From Pollutimonas subterranea (GTDB lineage: Bacteria; Pseudomonadota; Gammaproteobacteria; Burkholderiales; Burkholderiaceae_B): 64,000 nt of DNA. The stretch spans positions 186,001 to 250,000 of the forward strand of contig NZ_PDNW01000004.1 of the NCBI RefSeq assembly GCF_002849655.1, read 5' to 3'. How positions within the stretch are numbered: the first letter of the stretch is position 1; each line of letters begins with the position of its first letter. The position numbers and the translations under genes are program-made. Shown in pieces: positions 1 through 9,081 of this stretch. Below the pieces are notes generated by a model that was not told where the DNA came from, made no database searches, and worked only from the letters and a program-made list of their open reading frames with translations.

Positions 1-343
1 CCAGCTTGGCGAGCATACCGACGCCTAGGGACATCGTGGCCATGCCCAGGGCGTACTTGCCGCTATCTTCGTCGTGCGTGAGATAACCCAGTTTGACCAG
101 GGTGGAAGTCAGGCGCGACACCGTGGACTTGGGCAGATTGCAACGCGTCGCGAGCTCCTGGTTGCCCAGCACTTTTGATCCCGACCTGAAACAGGCAAGC
201 ACTTCCAGCCCCCGCGCCAGGGCGGTGACAAAGTGCCTGTCTTCTTTGGCATGGGCGTGAGCAGACAATGGATCTACGGGCAAAGTGTGTCCTTCCAGCG
301 GCAAGAATGCGTATTCTAGCGGCTGTGGCGGGCAGGACGGCAT
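1..343 (-). CDS. IclR-family transcriptional regulator, N-terminal part (cut by window edge)
   Basis: The reading frame enters from the left edge, so only about 114 N-terminal residues are visible. They contain the winged helix-turn-helix of IclR regulators: the segment ALARGLEVLACF, then LGNQELA, LPKSTVSRL and LVKLGYL, followed by the start of the linker (YALGMATMSLG). It closely resembles the complete IclR protein at 5502-6344, which has the same LPKST.SR core. The effector domain lies outside the window. I take the ATG at 343, 7 bases after the stop of the upstream oxidase gene, which suggests cotranscription. A TTG at 283 preceded by AAGGA is an alternative start that would remove 20 residues without known domain. 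The family assignment is firm; the ligand is unknown. Confidence 0.85.
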   Translation of the reverse strand, partial: MPSCPPQPLEYAFLPLEGHTLPVDPLSAHAHAKEDRHFVTALARGLEVLACFRSGSKVLGNQELATRCNLPKSTVSRLTSTLVKLGYLTHDEDSGKYALGMATMSLGVGMLAKL

Positions 344-349
344 CAAATT

Positions 350-1552
350 CTAAATGGCGTCCAGATGCCTGGCAAAAACACTGCTGGTCGATAGGGCACG
401 TATGCTTTTCCTGCCTACCGCCTTGACGTCCGTGACGCCCAGCATGGCCGTATTGCGCCGGACCTCGGCGCTGAGCAGATCCAGGGCATGATGCACGCCC
501 TTTTCTCCACCGATTGCGGCGGCATATCCGAAAGGCCGACCGACGAACACAAACTTGGCGCCCAACGCCATCGCTTTCAACACGTCGGTTCCTCGTCGTA
601 TTCCGCTGTCCATCATGACCGGAATGGTGGGACAAGCAGCGACGATCCCGGGCAGCACGCGCAGCGGCGACACCGTGCCGTCAAGCTGTCGCCCGCCATG
701 ATTCGACACAATCACGGCATCGGCGCCGTAATCGACTGCCAGCTTCGCGTCCTCGGCCGCCATGATTCCCTTCACGATGAGCTTGCCCGCCCATAGCTTT
801 CTGATCAGCTTCAGGTGCTCCCAATTCAGGTGGCCGCGATCGGAAAAATCACGCAATACATTGCGCGAAATAATCGGCACTCCGCGGGCTGCGTAATTAT
901 TCTCGAAATGTGGAATGCCGGATCGGTAAAGCGTGCGCAGGAACGTGCCCACTGTCCAGCCCGGATGGCAAGCGCCATCCAGCATCAGTTTCAAGGTAGG
1001 TCGCAAGGGCGTGGAAAAGCCGGCCCGGACATTGTTTTCACGATTGGCGGCCACCGGTGTGTCGACAGTAATAACCAGTTTTTCGTATCCGGCCGCCGCC
1101 ACGCGTTCGATCAGGCCAACGATCTGTTCTTCGCTACCGGGCAGATAGGCCTGGAACCATACGTTCTTTCCAATCCGTGCAACCTCTTCCAGGGGCGTCA
1201 GCGAGGAGCCGCTCATGATCATGGGCAGGTTCCTGCTGAGCGCCGACTGCGCCAGCACGCAGTCTCCCCGATACGCCGACATGGCGCTTATACCCATAGG
1301 GGCAATACCAAAGGGCGATGCATAGGTATCGCCCCAAAGCGTCACCTCGGTGCTTACCTTGGAGACGTCGCATAAAACGCGCGGTATGAATCCCAATTCG
1401 GCGAAAGCTTCCCGATTGTCGCGAAACGACGAATTGGTTTCGGTCGCGCCCGAGACATATCCAAAAATCGCCCTGGGCAGGAATCGTTGTGCTGCTATTT
1501 CGAAATCGTCCAGACACAAAAGACGCTCAAGCCGTTTCTTGGAATACATCAT
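350..1552 (-). CDS. FMN-dependent alpha-hydroxy acid dehydrogenase/oxidase (LldD-like)
   Basis: Member of the L-lactate dehydrogenase / glycolate oxidase / mandelate dehydrogenase family, which oxidises L-2-hydroxy acids to 2-oxo acids on FMN. The TIM barrel spans nearly all of about 400 residues. Visible hallmarks, numbered from the in-frame GTG at 1555: FGYVSG near residue 31 (active-site Tyr), the FMN-binding Lys in IVKG near 262, the catalytic His in SNHGGRQ at 284-290, and DSGIRRG and FVGRPF phosphate-binding loops near 316 and 337. There are three candidate starts in a row (GTG 1555, ATG 1552, ATG 1549). I use 1552; the purine-rich GAAGAAG upstream does not decide it. The gene is followed closely by the partial IclR gene and preceded by a Bug receptor and a D-2-hydroxyacid dehydrogenase, so it probably acts in hydroxyacid breakdown. 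Exact substrate unknown. Confidence 0.88.
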   Translation of the reverse strand: MMYSKKRLERLLCLDDFEIAAQRFLPRAIFGYVSGATETNSSFRDNREAFAELGFIPRVLCDVSKVSTEVTLWGDTYASPFGIAPMGISAMSAYRGDCVLAQSALSRNLPMIMSGSSLTPLEEVARIGKNVWFQAYLPGSEEQIVGLIERVAAAGYEKLVITVDTPVAANRENNVRAGFSTPLRPTLKLMLDGACHPGWTVGTFLRTLYRSGIPHFENNYAARGVPIISRNVLRDFSDRGHLNWEHLKLIRKLWAGKLIVKGIMAAEDAKLAVDYGADAVIVSNHGGRQLDGTVSPLRVLPGIVAACPTIPVMMDSGIRRGTDVLKAMALGAKFVFVGRPFGYAAAIGGEKGVHHALDLLSAEVRRNTAMLGVTDVKAVGRKSIRALSTSSVFARHLDAI

Positions 1553-1601
1553 CACTTCTTCGCAAAATTAAACATCAACCGCCATACCGGCAAATAGCTG
1601 C

Positions 1602-2609
1602 TTATTCATTCCAGGGAGTGTCTTTCCAGAACTGTTTGAACATTTTCTCGTCCGACTCGAGCTCGGCCTTGTAGTCCTGTGGACCCATATAGCGCAACGG
1701 AACGAAAAGCTTCTTGGCTTGCTCACGGAATCCAGGATCGTTGACCGCCTGCTCAACGGCGGAGACCAGCTTCTTGGAGACGTCCTCCGGCAAGCCCTTG
1801 GGTGCGCCAATGCCGCGCAAAGAAGCCATGATGATGTCGTGACCTTGTTCCTTGAACGTGGGCAGGTCGGGAGCCAGATCGGTTCGCTCGTCGCTCATCA
1901 CACCAAGGTCGATCAAGGGCGAGCCGCCTTTGATGTAGGCCATGACCTCACCGATGTTCATGGCCGCCAGCATGATTTCGCCGCTGGAGATGGCGCTGCG
2001 GACTTCGCCCGCGCCCTTGTAGGGCACGTGCGTCAATTTCGTACCGGTGCCTTTTTCGAACATGAGCATGGCCAGATGATCGTCTGAACCAATGCCTGTC
2101 GTGCCGACCGTGACATCGCCGGGATGCGCCTTGGCATACTCGACGAGATCTTTCAGCGTTTTGATCTTGCCGTTGGCGTTGACGGCAAAACTGTCCGGGT
2201 CGTCGATAAGATTGCCGATCAGGTCAAAGTCCGTCCAGTGGTATTGTGCTTTGCGTTCGAGGGGGATGGTCAGCATATTCGGGGTGTTCAGGAAACCGAT
2301 CGTGTAGCCGTCGGGCTTGGCACGTGCGATTTCCGCAAAGCCGATGGCGCCACCCGCACCGGGCCGATTAAGCACGACGATGCGCGCACCGTTGCCCAGG
2401 TATTTTTCGATGTAAGGGGCAATGGCGCGAGCGACCAGGTCGGTGCCGCCGCCGGGCCCATACGACACCACCATATTGATGGGGTGTTCCGGATAGGCGG
2501 CATGGGCCAGCGGAATGCCGGCGCTCGCCGACAACGCAAACGCCGCTGCGCCCATGGCGGCGAGCTTCTTGAGCGATTTTCTACGGGATTGAATCATTAG
2601 TGTCTCCAT
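1602..2609 (-). CDS. Bug/TctC-family periplasmic solute receptor
   Basis: 335-residue tripartite tricarboxylate transporter type receptor. The N-terminus has basic residues (QSRRKSLKK), a hydrophobic stretch and a cleavage site near AHA-AYPEHP. The mature start YPEHPINMVVSYGPGGGTD is the family signature, followed by GAGGAIG and the PDGYTIGF motif. These proteins bind small carboxylates or amino acids and deliver them to TctAB permeases. No TctA or TctB gene is next to it. It sits between a hydroxyacid oxidase and a D-2-hydroxyacid dehydrogenase in the same orientation, so a hydroxycarboxylate ligand is a reasonable inference. An in-frame ATG 12 bases downstream (residue 5) is an alternative start. 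Confidence 0.93.
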   Translation of the reverse strand: METLMIQSRRKSLKKLAAMGAAAFALSASAGIPLAHAAYPEHPINMVVSYGPGGGTDLVARAIAPYIEKYLGNGARIVVLNRPGAGGAIGFAEIARAKPDGYTIGFLNTPNMLTIPLERKAQYHWTDFDLIGNLIDDPDSFAVNANGKIKTLKDLVEYAKAHPGDVTVGTTGIGSDDHLAMLMFEKGTGTKLTHVPYKGAGEVRSAISSGEIMLAAMNIGEVMAYIKGGSPLIDLGVMSDERTDLAPDLPTFKEQGHDIIMASLRGIGAPKGLPEDVSKKLVSAVEQAVNDPGFREQAKKLFVPLRYMGPQDYKAELESDEKMFKQFWKDTPWNE

Positions 2610-2669
2610 TTTTTAATGCGCTATAGATAGGTAGCGCTCGATACCTGCACAACAAATTGCAAGTTGCGA

Positions 2670-3707
2670 TCAGCCTGGCATTGCCTTGAACCGTGCAAGG
2701 AACTTGGGAAGTACTTCTTTGTTGATCATGCGTTCAGCCGTCTCGCCGGCACAGACCTGCAGGATCTGAGTGGCCGCCATGGTGGCCACATTCCTTCGGC
2801 CTTCGTGCGTGACACCCGCGGTGTGATAGGTGGACACCACATTGTTGAGCGACAACAATGGGTGGTCCGCCGGAGGCGGCTCTATCCGCCAGACGTCAAG
2901 TCCGGCGCCGGCCAAGTGGCCCGATGCCAGGGCGTCGTACAACGCCGCCTCGTCGTGGATGCCGCCGCGCGCCGTTGATATAAACAGGGCGCCCTGCTTC
3001 ATTTGGCCAAAGACTTCGGCGGCAAACAGGCCATTGGTCTCGGTAGTGCGTGGGCAATGAAGCGAGACGATGTCGCTATTGGCCAATAGCTGATCCAGCG
3101 ACACGGCACGCGCCCCACGGCCCGCAATGGCATTCTCGTCCAGATAGGGATCGTACGCCAGGACATCCATGCCGAATGCCGCCCCCAACCTGGCGGTGCG
3201 CGTGCCGATGTGCCCCAGTCCGACAAGGCCGAGGACCTTGCCGCTCAATTCGTGGCCCATCAGGTCTTCACGCGAAAATCCGGTTTCGGTCTTCAGTTTC
3301 TGGTCTGATTCGACGATGCGCCGCGACACCGCGAGCATCAGGCCAATAGCGTGTTCAGCGACTGAATTGGCATTGCCACCCGCCTGATTCACGACGAGTA
3401 TGCCGGCATCCGTACAAGCCTGGACATCAACCGTGTCGTAGCCGGCGCCCGACGTCGACACGCACGCAAGATTCGGGCAGCGCTGTATCAGTTGTTGCGT
3501 TACCAGCCACTCAACCGGCACCTCGTCCTTTGCCGCCGAAATATGATAGATGTCGGCGAGCTCCAGCTGCTCCCAGATGGTAGCCGGGGAGTCGTCCTGA
3601 AGGCTCAGCACACGCAGGCTTACATTTGGGCTGGCACTCAGTATTTCATCAAAACTTGGATCAGTCCAAAGATTCAGACGGACTACTTTTTTCGGGATAG
3701 TGTTCAT
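2670..3707 (-). CDS. D-isomer-specific 2-hydroxyacid dehydrogenase
   Basis: 345 residues, usual length for NAD(P)-dependent D-2-hydroxyacid dehydrogenases, which interconvert 2-oxo acids and D-2-hydroxy acids. The Rossmann dinucleotide fold begins at GLVGLGHIGTRTA. The catalytic set is present: Arg in STARGGIHDE, Glu in GLDVWRIEPPP and His in TYHTAGVTHEGR. An upstream hit at GAGYDTVD matches the substrate-domain loop of the family. It reads in the same direction as the RraA-like gene (31 bases upstream) and the Bug receptor (60 bases downstream), so an operon is likely. Together with the L-specific oxidase at 350-1552 the cluster could handle both stereoisomers of a hydroxyacid. Substrate not predictable. 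Confidence 0.9.
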   Translation of the reverse strand: MNTIPKKVVRLNLWTDPSFDEILSASPNVSLRVLSLQDDSPATIWEQLELADIYHISAAKDEVPVEWLVTQQLIQRCPNLACVSTSGAGYDTVDVQACTDAGILVVNQAGGNANSVAEHAIGLMLAVSRRIVESDQKLKTETGFSREDLMGHELSGKVLGLVGLGHIGTRTARLGAAFGMDVLAYDPYLDENAIAGRGARAVSLDQLLANSDIVSLHCPRTTETNGLFAAEVFGQMKQGALFISTARGGIHDEAALYDALASGHLAGAGLDVWRIEPPPADHPLLSLNNVVSTYHTAGVTHEGRRNVATMAATQILQVCAGETAERMINKEVLPKFLARFKAMPG

Positions 3708-3738
3708 AGGACCAGTCGTTAGGCGAGGGCTAAGGGGT

Positions 3739-4413
3739 TCAGCGGACGATTTCGCAATTGAGTCGAAGCAGGGCCTGGTCTATCCAGGAGATGTCCAGGG
3801 TATCGTTCGCAATATCGGCCATCATCTTTTCCTCGAGCTGGTGTTTGGCTGCGGCAGCGTTATAGACGCTTTCAATCTGTTCGAATGGAATGCTCAGCAA
3901 ACCGTCTTCGTCACCCACTATCAAATCACCGGGTTCGATGACCATTCCGCCGAGACTGATCGGCACATTGATTTCGCCGGGGCCGTCTTTGTAAGGCCCG
4001 CGATGCGTAACACCGGCCGCATACACCGGAAAATCGCCCTTCCCAATTACGCCCACATCGCGTATCGCGCCATTGATCACCATGCCTGCAATGCCTTTTT
4101 TCTGGGCAGTACTGGTCATGAGTTCGCCAATGATGGCGTTGGTCAGATCGCCACCCGCGTCAACCACGATAACGTCCCCGGGCTTCGCCATGGCGATGGC
4201 CTTGTGCACCATCAGGTTGTCGCCAGGACGCGTCTTTACGGTGAATGCCGGCCCACAAAGGTTGCCCGCTGCATGCATGGGCCGCAACGCCGCCCCGCCC
4301 GCGCTCATTCGTGTCATGACATCGCTGATGTTGGCCACCGGGATACCGCGGAACTTACCAATCCAGCTTTCATCGACGCGCCGTTTTATTTCAAGAATCC
4401 GAAAACCGATCAT
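3739..4413 (-). CDS. RraA-like / HMG-CHA aldolase family protein
   Basis: 224 residues of the RraA fold, which includes the RNase E inhibitor RraA and the class II pyruvate aldolases acting on 4-hydroxy-4-methyl-2-oxoglutarate or 4-carboxy-4-hydroxy-2-oxoadipate. The sequence shows VANISDVM near 26, the glycine-rich VVDAGGD near 84, GEL at 96-98 and GAIRD at 115-119. The E-X20-RD spacing between Glu97 and Arg118-Asp119 resembles the metal/pyruvate site of the aldolases and favours an enzyme over an RNase regulator. The catabolic neighbours (D-2-hydroxyacid dehydrogenase, hydroxyacid oxidase, receptor) support an aldolase or oxaloacetate decarboxylase role. That role is inferred, not shown. 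Confidence 0.82.
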   Translation of the reverse strand: MIGFRILEIKRRVDESWIGKFRGIPVANISDVMTRMSAGGAALRPMHAAGNLCGPAFTVKTRPGDNLMVHKAIAMAKPGDVIVVDAGGDLTNAIIGELMTSTAQKKGIAGMVINGAIRDVGVIGKGDFPVYAAGVTHRGPYKDGPGEINVPISLGGMVIEPGDLIVGDEDGLLSIPFEQIESVYNAAAAKHQLEEKMMADIANDTLDISWIDQALLRLNCEIVR

Positions 4414-4584
4414 TCGTAGCCCATCCAGGAATTAAGTATGCTTTTCGGCCGATATAGAGCCGCTCGGTGCCGCGATCCACCGTATCAAGGCGGGTCCGGC
4501 TTGATCAGATTCTAGTAGCTCGCCACGTTTTTTAATCCCAAAAATTCTGCGGTCACAACGCAAAGAAATTGCGGTTCATCAACA

Positions 4585-5460
4585 TCAGGAGAAGACGAGG
4601 CGGGCATGCTCCACCAGCGCCTGGGCAAGCGCGATGCGTGGCCCCTGCTTATCCCAGATCATGCCGATACGCCGTATGGGCGTACGTTGCGGCAAGGGGA
4701 TCTTGACGATTCCGGCCTTGTGGTACCAGATCGAAAAGGAGTCGGGCACAAGTGAAACGCCCACTCCGCGCTCCACCAGCGACACGATAGTAAGCAGGCT
4801 GTCGATTTCAATGCGTTGATTGGGGACGATATGGTTGTCTTTCAGGTAGCGATCCACCAGCTTGCCGCTATGCGCCGCACGGTCATAGCGTATGAAGGGC
4901 TCGTTAAGCAACAAGTCGTGCGCGTCGCGCCCGGCATAGTCCGGAGGCGCGATGACGATAAGAGGTTCTTCCTGCAAGGTAAGCCATCCACACGTCTTGT
5001 TGATGGCAAATGGCGGCTCAATGACAATGGCAATATCCAGCTGCCCTTCGTGGACTTTCCTGCATAGCTCGGCCGACACACCGTAAGCGATGTAAAGGGA
5101 AAGCTCGGCATGTGCGCTGCAAAAGCCTTCCAGCACGACTGGCAGATGCGTAGTCAATGCCGAGGGAAACACGCCAACCTTGAACTCGCCGGCAAGGGTT
5201 CCCGTGCTGGCCACCGCCTGCAGATCCCTGGCGTTCTGGATAAGCACCTTGGCCCGGTCATAAACGCGCAATCCCGCCTCGGTCGGCTTTACGGTCTGCC
5301 CCGAGCGCTGTATCAGGGCGCAGGCCAGCTCCTCTTCCAAGGTGCGAACCCGTGCCGCTACGGCGCCGGGCGTCATATTCAGACGCCGCGCTGCCTCGGC
5401 AATCGATTTGTACTCAACGACTTTGACAAAGCTTTCCAGATATTCGGTGTTCATGCTCAA
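4585..5460 (-). CDS. LysR-family transcriptional regulator
   Basis: 291 residues. The N-terminal winged helix-turn-helix reads YLESFVKVVEYKSIAEAARR then LNMTPGAVAARVRTLEEELACALI, followed by TEAGLRVYDRA, the normal LysR pattern up to about residue 65. The rest is the periplasmic-binding-like effector domain, with FKVGVFPSAL, LDIAIVIEPPF and GVGVSLVPDSF. It lies upstream of the hydroxyacid cluster (rraA-like gene starts 172 bases beyond) and is transcribed the same way, so it is a candidate local activator. It could also be co-transcribed from the IclR gene upstream (41 bases). Confidence 0.9.
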   Translation of the reverse strand: MSMNTEYLESFVKVVEYKSIAEAARRLNMTPGAVAARVRTLEEELACALIQRSGQTVKPTEAGLRVYDRAKVLIQNARDLQAVASTGTLAGEFKVGVFPSALTTHLPVVLEGFCSAHAELSLYIAYGVSAELCRKVHEGQLDIAIVIEPPFAINKTCGWLTLQEEPLIVIAPPDYAGRDAHDLLLNEPFIRYDRAAHSGKLVDRYLKDNHIVPNQRIEIDSLLTIVSLVERGVGVSLVPDSFSIWYHKAGIVKIPLPQRTPIRRIGMIWDKQGPRIALAQALVEHARLVFS

Positions 5461-5501
5461 ACCTTACGCTGTCCAGGCCCGTGGGCCATGCCTGCTTCCA
5501 T

Positions 5502-6344
5502 TCACGACGGGGATAGTTTTCCCACGATCCGGCGCAACTTGCCCGCAATTTCGGTGCGCAGCAACTTTTCGGGCAATACGCTCGCGGGTCCGCCACAGCT
5601 CATCACAAAATAGCCTTCACCGGTGATGGTGGAAAAAGGTGCGGCCACGGCATTGATGCCTTGCTGCCAGTCGCCGATGGCATAGCAGCAGCCGTCAGCC
5701 TTGAGCTCGGCGCACGCGCGTTCCAGCATGGCGGGCGACACCATATCGCCGCCGGGCCCCTTCAGCAGCGCGGCACGCTCGGCAGCCGGCACGGCGGCCA
5801 GATAGGCGCGGCCCATGGCGCTGTCAGGACCCAGGCGGTGACCGACCGGCAGGCGTAAATATAAAGCCGACGAGCCATGGATGGCATCGACATAAGTCAT
5901 GGCGTGCCCATCAAACGCACCTAATGCAACGGCGCCGCCGGTTTCGTGAGCAAGCTCCTCCATCAACGGGCGCGCCAGTTGGCGCACTTCGAGGCTGGCC
6001 AGCAAGCCAAAACCCAGGGCCAGAACGCCATAGCCCGGCGAATACCGGCCTGTGTCGGCGTGATAGCGCAAATACCCTTCCTGAGCCAAGGTATAGACAA
6101 TCCGGCTAATCGTCGACTTGGGCAGCCCCGTCAACTGCGCCAGCTCCAGATTGCCAAGGGACTTCACGCCGGGCCCAAAGCAACGCATGACGCGCAGTCC
6201 GCGCGCCAGGGCCTCGACGAAATCCGATGACGGTTCGGCGCCTTGGACGATCTGGCGCTTGCGCCGCGCAGGGCGAGCGGCTTCCGGACTGTTACCGGAG
6301 CCGCCAGCAGGTGGTGACGTGCCCTTCCCGGAAAAAATTTGCAT
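5502..6344 (-). CDS. IclR-family transcriptional regulator
   Basis: About 280 residues from ATG 6344; the frame is open further (to 6425), but that extension crosses the operator-like repeat at 6380-6410 and has no family similarity. After a Gly/Pro-rich leader the HTH is clear: ALARGLRVMRCFG, LGNLELAQL, LPKSTISRI, LAQEGYLRY. The C-terminal IclR effector domain follows (GAVALGAFDGHAMTYVD, LRLPVGHRLG, GINAVAAPF). It is divergent from the Bug-ggt-Bug-ThDP enzyme operon starting at 6456 and is the natural regulator of that operon. Both genes share the intergenic inverted repeat. Confidence 0.92.
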   Translation of the reverse strand: MQIFSGKGTSPPAGGSGNSPEAARPARRKRQIVQGAEPSSDFVEALARGLRVMRCFGPGVKSLGNLELAQLTGLPKSTISRIVYTLAQEGYLRYHADTGRYSPGYGVLALGFGLLASLEVRQLARPLMEELAHETGGAVALGAFDGHAMTYVDAIHGSSALYLRLPVGHRLGPDSAMGRAYLAAVPAAERAALLKGPGGDMVSPAMLERACAELKADGCCYAIGDWQQGINAVAAPFSTITGEGYFVMSCGGPASVLPEKLLRTEIAGKLRRIVGKLSPS

Positions 6345-6379
6345 TTCACGTCCAGTACTTTTATAGTGGTTTAAAAATG

Positions 6380-6410
6380 AAACTGAATTCCATTGTACGG
6401 GATTCAGTTT
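6380..6410. promoter_or_regulatory. Inverted repeat, probable IclR operator
   Basis: AAACTGAATTCC (6380-6391) and GGGATTCAGTTT (6399-6410) form 12-base arms with one mismatch around a 7-base spacer. It lies between the divergent IclR gene (start 6344) and the Bug receptor operon (start 6456), the usual place for an autoregulatory and operon operator. IclR binding is inferred from position and symmetry. Confidence 0.6.
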
Positions 6411-6455
6411 ATTCGCTCCACACAAACTCGCCTCCTATAAAAAAAGGAAACAATC

Positions 6456-7424
6456 ATGTTTAAAGCAGGAACACGAATACTCGCGGCGGCCATCCTGGGA
6501 ACAGTTTTTCAGGTGGCAAGCGCCGCCACGTTTCCCGAACGCCCCATCACAGTCGTCACGCCGTTTCCTGCGGGAGGCGCAACCGACGCACTTACCCGTG
6601 TACTGACGGAACACATGGGCCAAACGCTGGGCCAATCCCTTATCGTTGAAAACCGCGCCGGCGCCTCCACCACCATCGGCGCCTCGTATGCGTCACGTGA
6701 AAAACCCGACGGCTACACCATCCTGCTGGCCACCAACTCGACATTGGTCACCAACCGCTACCTGTACAAGGCCCTTTCCTACGATCCGGACGCCTTCGCA
6801 CCGATAGGCATGATCGGTATCGGTCCCATGGTATTGCTCTCCAGCAAGAAACATGACTTCAAAACGGTAGGCGACGCCGTCGAGCGCGCAAAAAAGAATC
6901 CAGGCACGCTAAGCATTGCATCGTTCGGGGCTGGTACTTCCTCGCATCTGGCCTCCGAATATTTCCAGCAGCAAGCCGGAATCGAAATACTGCACGTGCC
7001 GTTCAAGGGCTCCACCCAGGCCTTGCCGCAGCTGATAGGCGGCGATATCGACCTGTTCTTCGATATGGTCGCCACTGGCATGCCGCAGGTCCAGGCCGAA
7101 AAGGTAGACGTGCTGGCCATTACCAGCAAAAAGCGTTTGACTTCCTTGCCGGACCTACCCACCTTGAGCGAGTCGGGCTACCCCGACTTCGAGATGACGG
7201 CGTGGTTCACGCTGGTCGCTCCCCAAGGTACGCCCACTGAAGTCACTGCCGTCCTGCGCAAGGCACTGCAATCCGCCTTGCAAGACAAGACCATACGCGA
7301 GCGCCTGCTGACCATGGGCATTGAACCCGGCGACGGTTCGGCCGAAGCACTGGCCAAGCAAATACAGACTGAGAAGCCCATCATCAGCGAGCTCGTCAAG
7401 CGCGCCGAGATCGTCGCTCAGTAG
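6456..7424 (+). CDS. Bug/TctC-family periplasmic solute receptor
   Basis: 322 residues with a signal peptide (FKAGTRILAAAILGTVFQVASAA) and the mature Bug signature FPERPITVVTPFPAGGATD, then NRAGASTTIGA and KPDGYTILLA. First gene of a rightward operon with a gamma-glutamyltransferase, a second Bug receptor and a ThDP enzyme. The ATG at 6456 follows an A/G-rich tract (AAAAAAAGGAAAC) that serves as ribosome site. No permease is encoded nearby. The ggt neighbour makes an amino-acid-derived or gamma-glutamyl ligand possible, but this is inference. Confidence 0.93.
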   Translation: MFKAGTRILAAAILGTVFQVASAATFPERPITVVTPFPAGGATDALTRVLTEHMGQTLGQSLIVENRAGASTTIGASYASREKPDGYTILLATNSTLVTNRYLYKALSYDPDAFAPIGMIGIGPMVLLSSKKHDFKTVGDAVERAKKNPGTLSIASFGAGTSSHLASEYFQQQAGIEILHVPFKGSTQALPQLIGGDIDLFFDMVATGMPQVQAEKVDVLAITSKKRLTSLPDLPTLSESGYPDFEMTAWFTLVAPQGTPTEVTAVLRKALQSALQDKTIRERLLTMGIEPGDGSAEALAKQIQTEKPIISELVKRAEIVAQ

Positions 7425-7473
7425 ATTAAATGGGGCATTGCCCCGCACCCTCATTAACACCACGGAGATATCA

Positions 7474-9069
7474 TTGCCTGCCGATCAATACTGGGAGTTC
7501 CCTCACCTGAGCCGCCGCATGCCGGTGCTTGCCGCCAATGTCGTCAGCACGACGCAACCCCTGGCGGCCCAGGCTGGCCTGCGCATGCTGCTGGCCGGGG
7601 GCAATGCCGTTGACGCTGCGTTGGCAGCGGCCATTACCCTGACTGTCGTCGAACCGGTCATGAACGGCCTGGGTGGCGACGCATTTGCGCTGGTATGGGA
7701 CAAAGGCGAGCTACATGGGCTTAATGCGTCGGGACGGGCGCCATCAGCCTGGACGCCGGAGTACTTCGCCGGACGCGACGCCATGCCTGACATCGGCTGG
7801 GATACCGTCACCGTTCCAGGCCAGGTGGCCGGATGGGTGGAATTATCCAAGCGATTCGGCAAGCTGCCGTTCGCAGACCTGTTCGAGCCCGCCATCGCCT
7901 ATGCGGCCAACGGCTTTCCGGTGTCGCCCACGATTGCCCGTCAATGGGCCTCGCAGGCGCCCAAGCTTTCGAGCCAACCCGGCTTCTCCGACGCATTTCT
8001 GAAAGACGGTATACCGCCCAAGGCCGGCGAGATGTGGCGTTTCCCCGCACAGGCCCGTACGCTGGAACGCATCGCCGCGACCCTGGGCCAGGATTTTTAC
8101 CAGGGCGAACTCGCCGACAAGATTGCCGCCTTTGCCGCCAAAACCGGTGGCGCGCTGACCGCATCCGACCTGGCGCAGCACACCTGCGAATGGGTGAAGC
8201 CCATTTCCATGACGTACCGCGGCGACTACATGCTGCACGAAATTCCGCCCAACGGCCAAGGTATTGCCGCCCTGATGGCGCTGGGCATGCTCGACACCTT
8301 CGACCCGCCGCAGGAAAACGATCCCCGCAGCCACTTTCACCTTCCCATCGAGGCGATGAAGGTCGCCTTTGCGGACTTGCATGAGCATGTCTGCGACCCG
8401 GTCACAATGGGCGAACTGACGGCTAAAATGCTGGATCCGGCCTATCTACGCCAGCGCGCACGCCTGATCGATCCCGTGCGTGCCTCCACCCCTGTGGCCG
8501 GCGTGCCCGACCAAGGCGGTACCGTCTATCTGACGGCTGCCGACAGCAACGGCATGATGGTCTCGTTCATCCAGTCCAACTACCATGGCTTTGGCTCGGG
8601 CGTCGTAGTGCCTGATACAGGCATCGCCCTGCATAACCGCGGGCGCGGCTTCTCACTGGTGCCGGGCCATCGCAACCAGGTAGCACCAGGAAAGCGCCCT
8701 CTGCACACCATTATTCCCGCATTCATCACCCGTAAAGGCCAGCCTTTCGCCAGCTTTGGCGTCATGGGCGGTAATATGCAGGCACAAGGCCATGTACAGA
8801 TGATGCAACAGCTCGTGGACCTTCAACGCAACCCACAAGCCGCCGTCGACGCGCCGCGGTTCCGCGTCGAGGCCGGGCCGCGCGTAATGCTGGAGTCCCA
8901 TGTGCCGGAATCCATAACAAATGCCTTGAAGGCCAGCGGCCACCGCATCGAACCCCAGGGCCCCGACAGCCTGGAGTTCGGGTCCGCACAGGTCATACTG
9001 CGACAAGAACATGGCGCTTATATCGCCGCATCCGATCCCCGCAGAGACGGGCAGTCTGTTGGATATTAA
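7474..9069 (+). CDS. ggt: Gamma-glutamyltransferase family protein (Ntn hydrolase)
   Basis: 531-residue gamma-glutamyltranspeptidase-type protein that would transfer or hydrolyse gamma-glutamyl groups after self-cleavage. The large-subunit start VVSTTQPLAAQAGLRMLLAGGNAVDAALA is typical. The autocleavage/nucleophile Thr is residue 350, in the motif QGGTVYLTAAD, and the small subunit carries GFSLVPGHRNQVAPGKRP (corresponding to the N-x-M/P-GKRP loop) and SFGVMGGNMQ. I start at TTG 7474, six bases after GGAG; an upstream extension would overlap the Bug gene by about 100 bases. No obvious signal peptide is present, so the protein is probably cytoplasmic, unlike E. coli Ggt. Part of the Bug-ggt-Bug operon. 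Confidence 0.9.
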   Translation: MPADQYWEFPHLSRRMPVLAANVVSTTQPLAAQAGLRMLLAGGNAVDAALAAAITLTVVEPVMNGLGGDAFALVWDKGELHGLNASGRAPSAWTPEYFAGRDAMPDIGWDTVTVPGQVAGWVELSKRFGKLPFADLFEPAIAYAANGFPVSPTIARQWASQAPKLSSQPGFSDAFLKDGIPPKAGEMWRFPAQARTLERIAATLGQDFYQGELADKIAAFAAKTGGALTASDLAQHTCEWVKPISMTYRGDYMLHEIPPNGQGIAALMALGMLDTFDPPQENDPRSHFHLPIEAMKVAFADLHEHVCDPVTMGELTAKMLDPAYLRQRARLIDPVRASTPVAGVPDQGGTVYLTAADSNGMMVSFIQSNYHGFGSGVVVPDTGIALHNRGRGFSLVPGHRNQVAPGKRPLHTIIPAFITRKGQPFASFGVMGGNMQAQGHVQMMQQLVDLQRNPQAAVDAPRFRVEAGPRVMLESHVPESITNALKASGHRIEPQGPDSLEFGSAQVILRQEHGAYIAASDPRRDGQSVGY

Positions 9070-9081
9070 GGAGACATCAAA

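Noticed and set aside
6345-6425. Extended N-terminus of the IclR protein at 5502
   Set aside because: It overlaps the 6380-6410 operator and adds 27 residues without family similarity; ATG 6344 is preferred.
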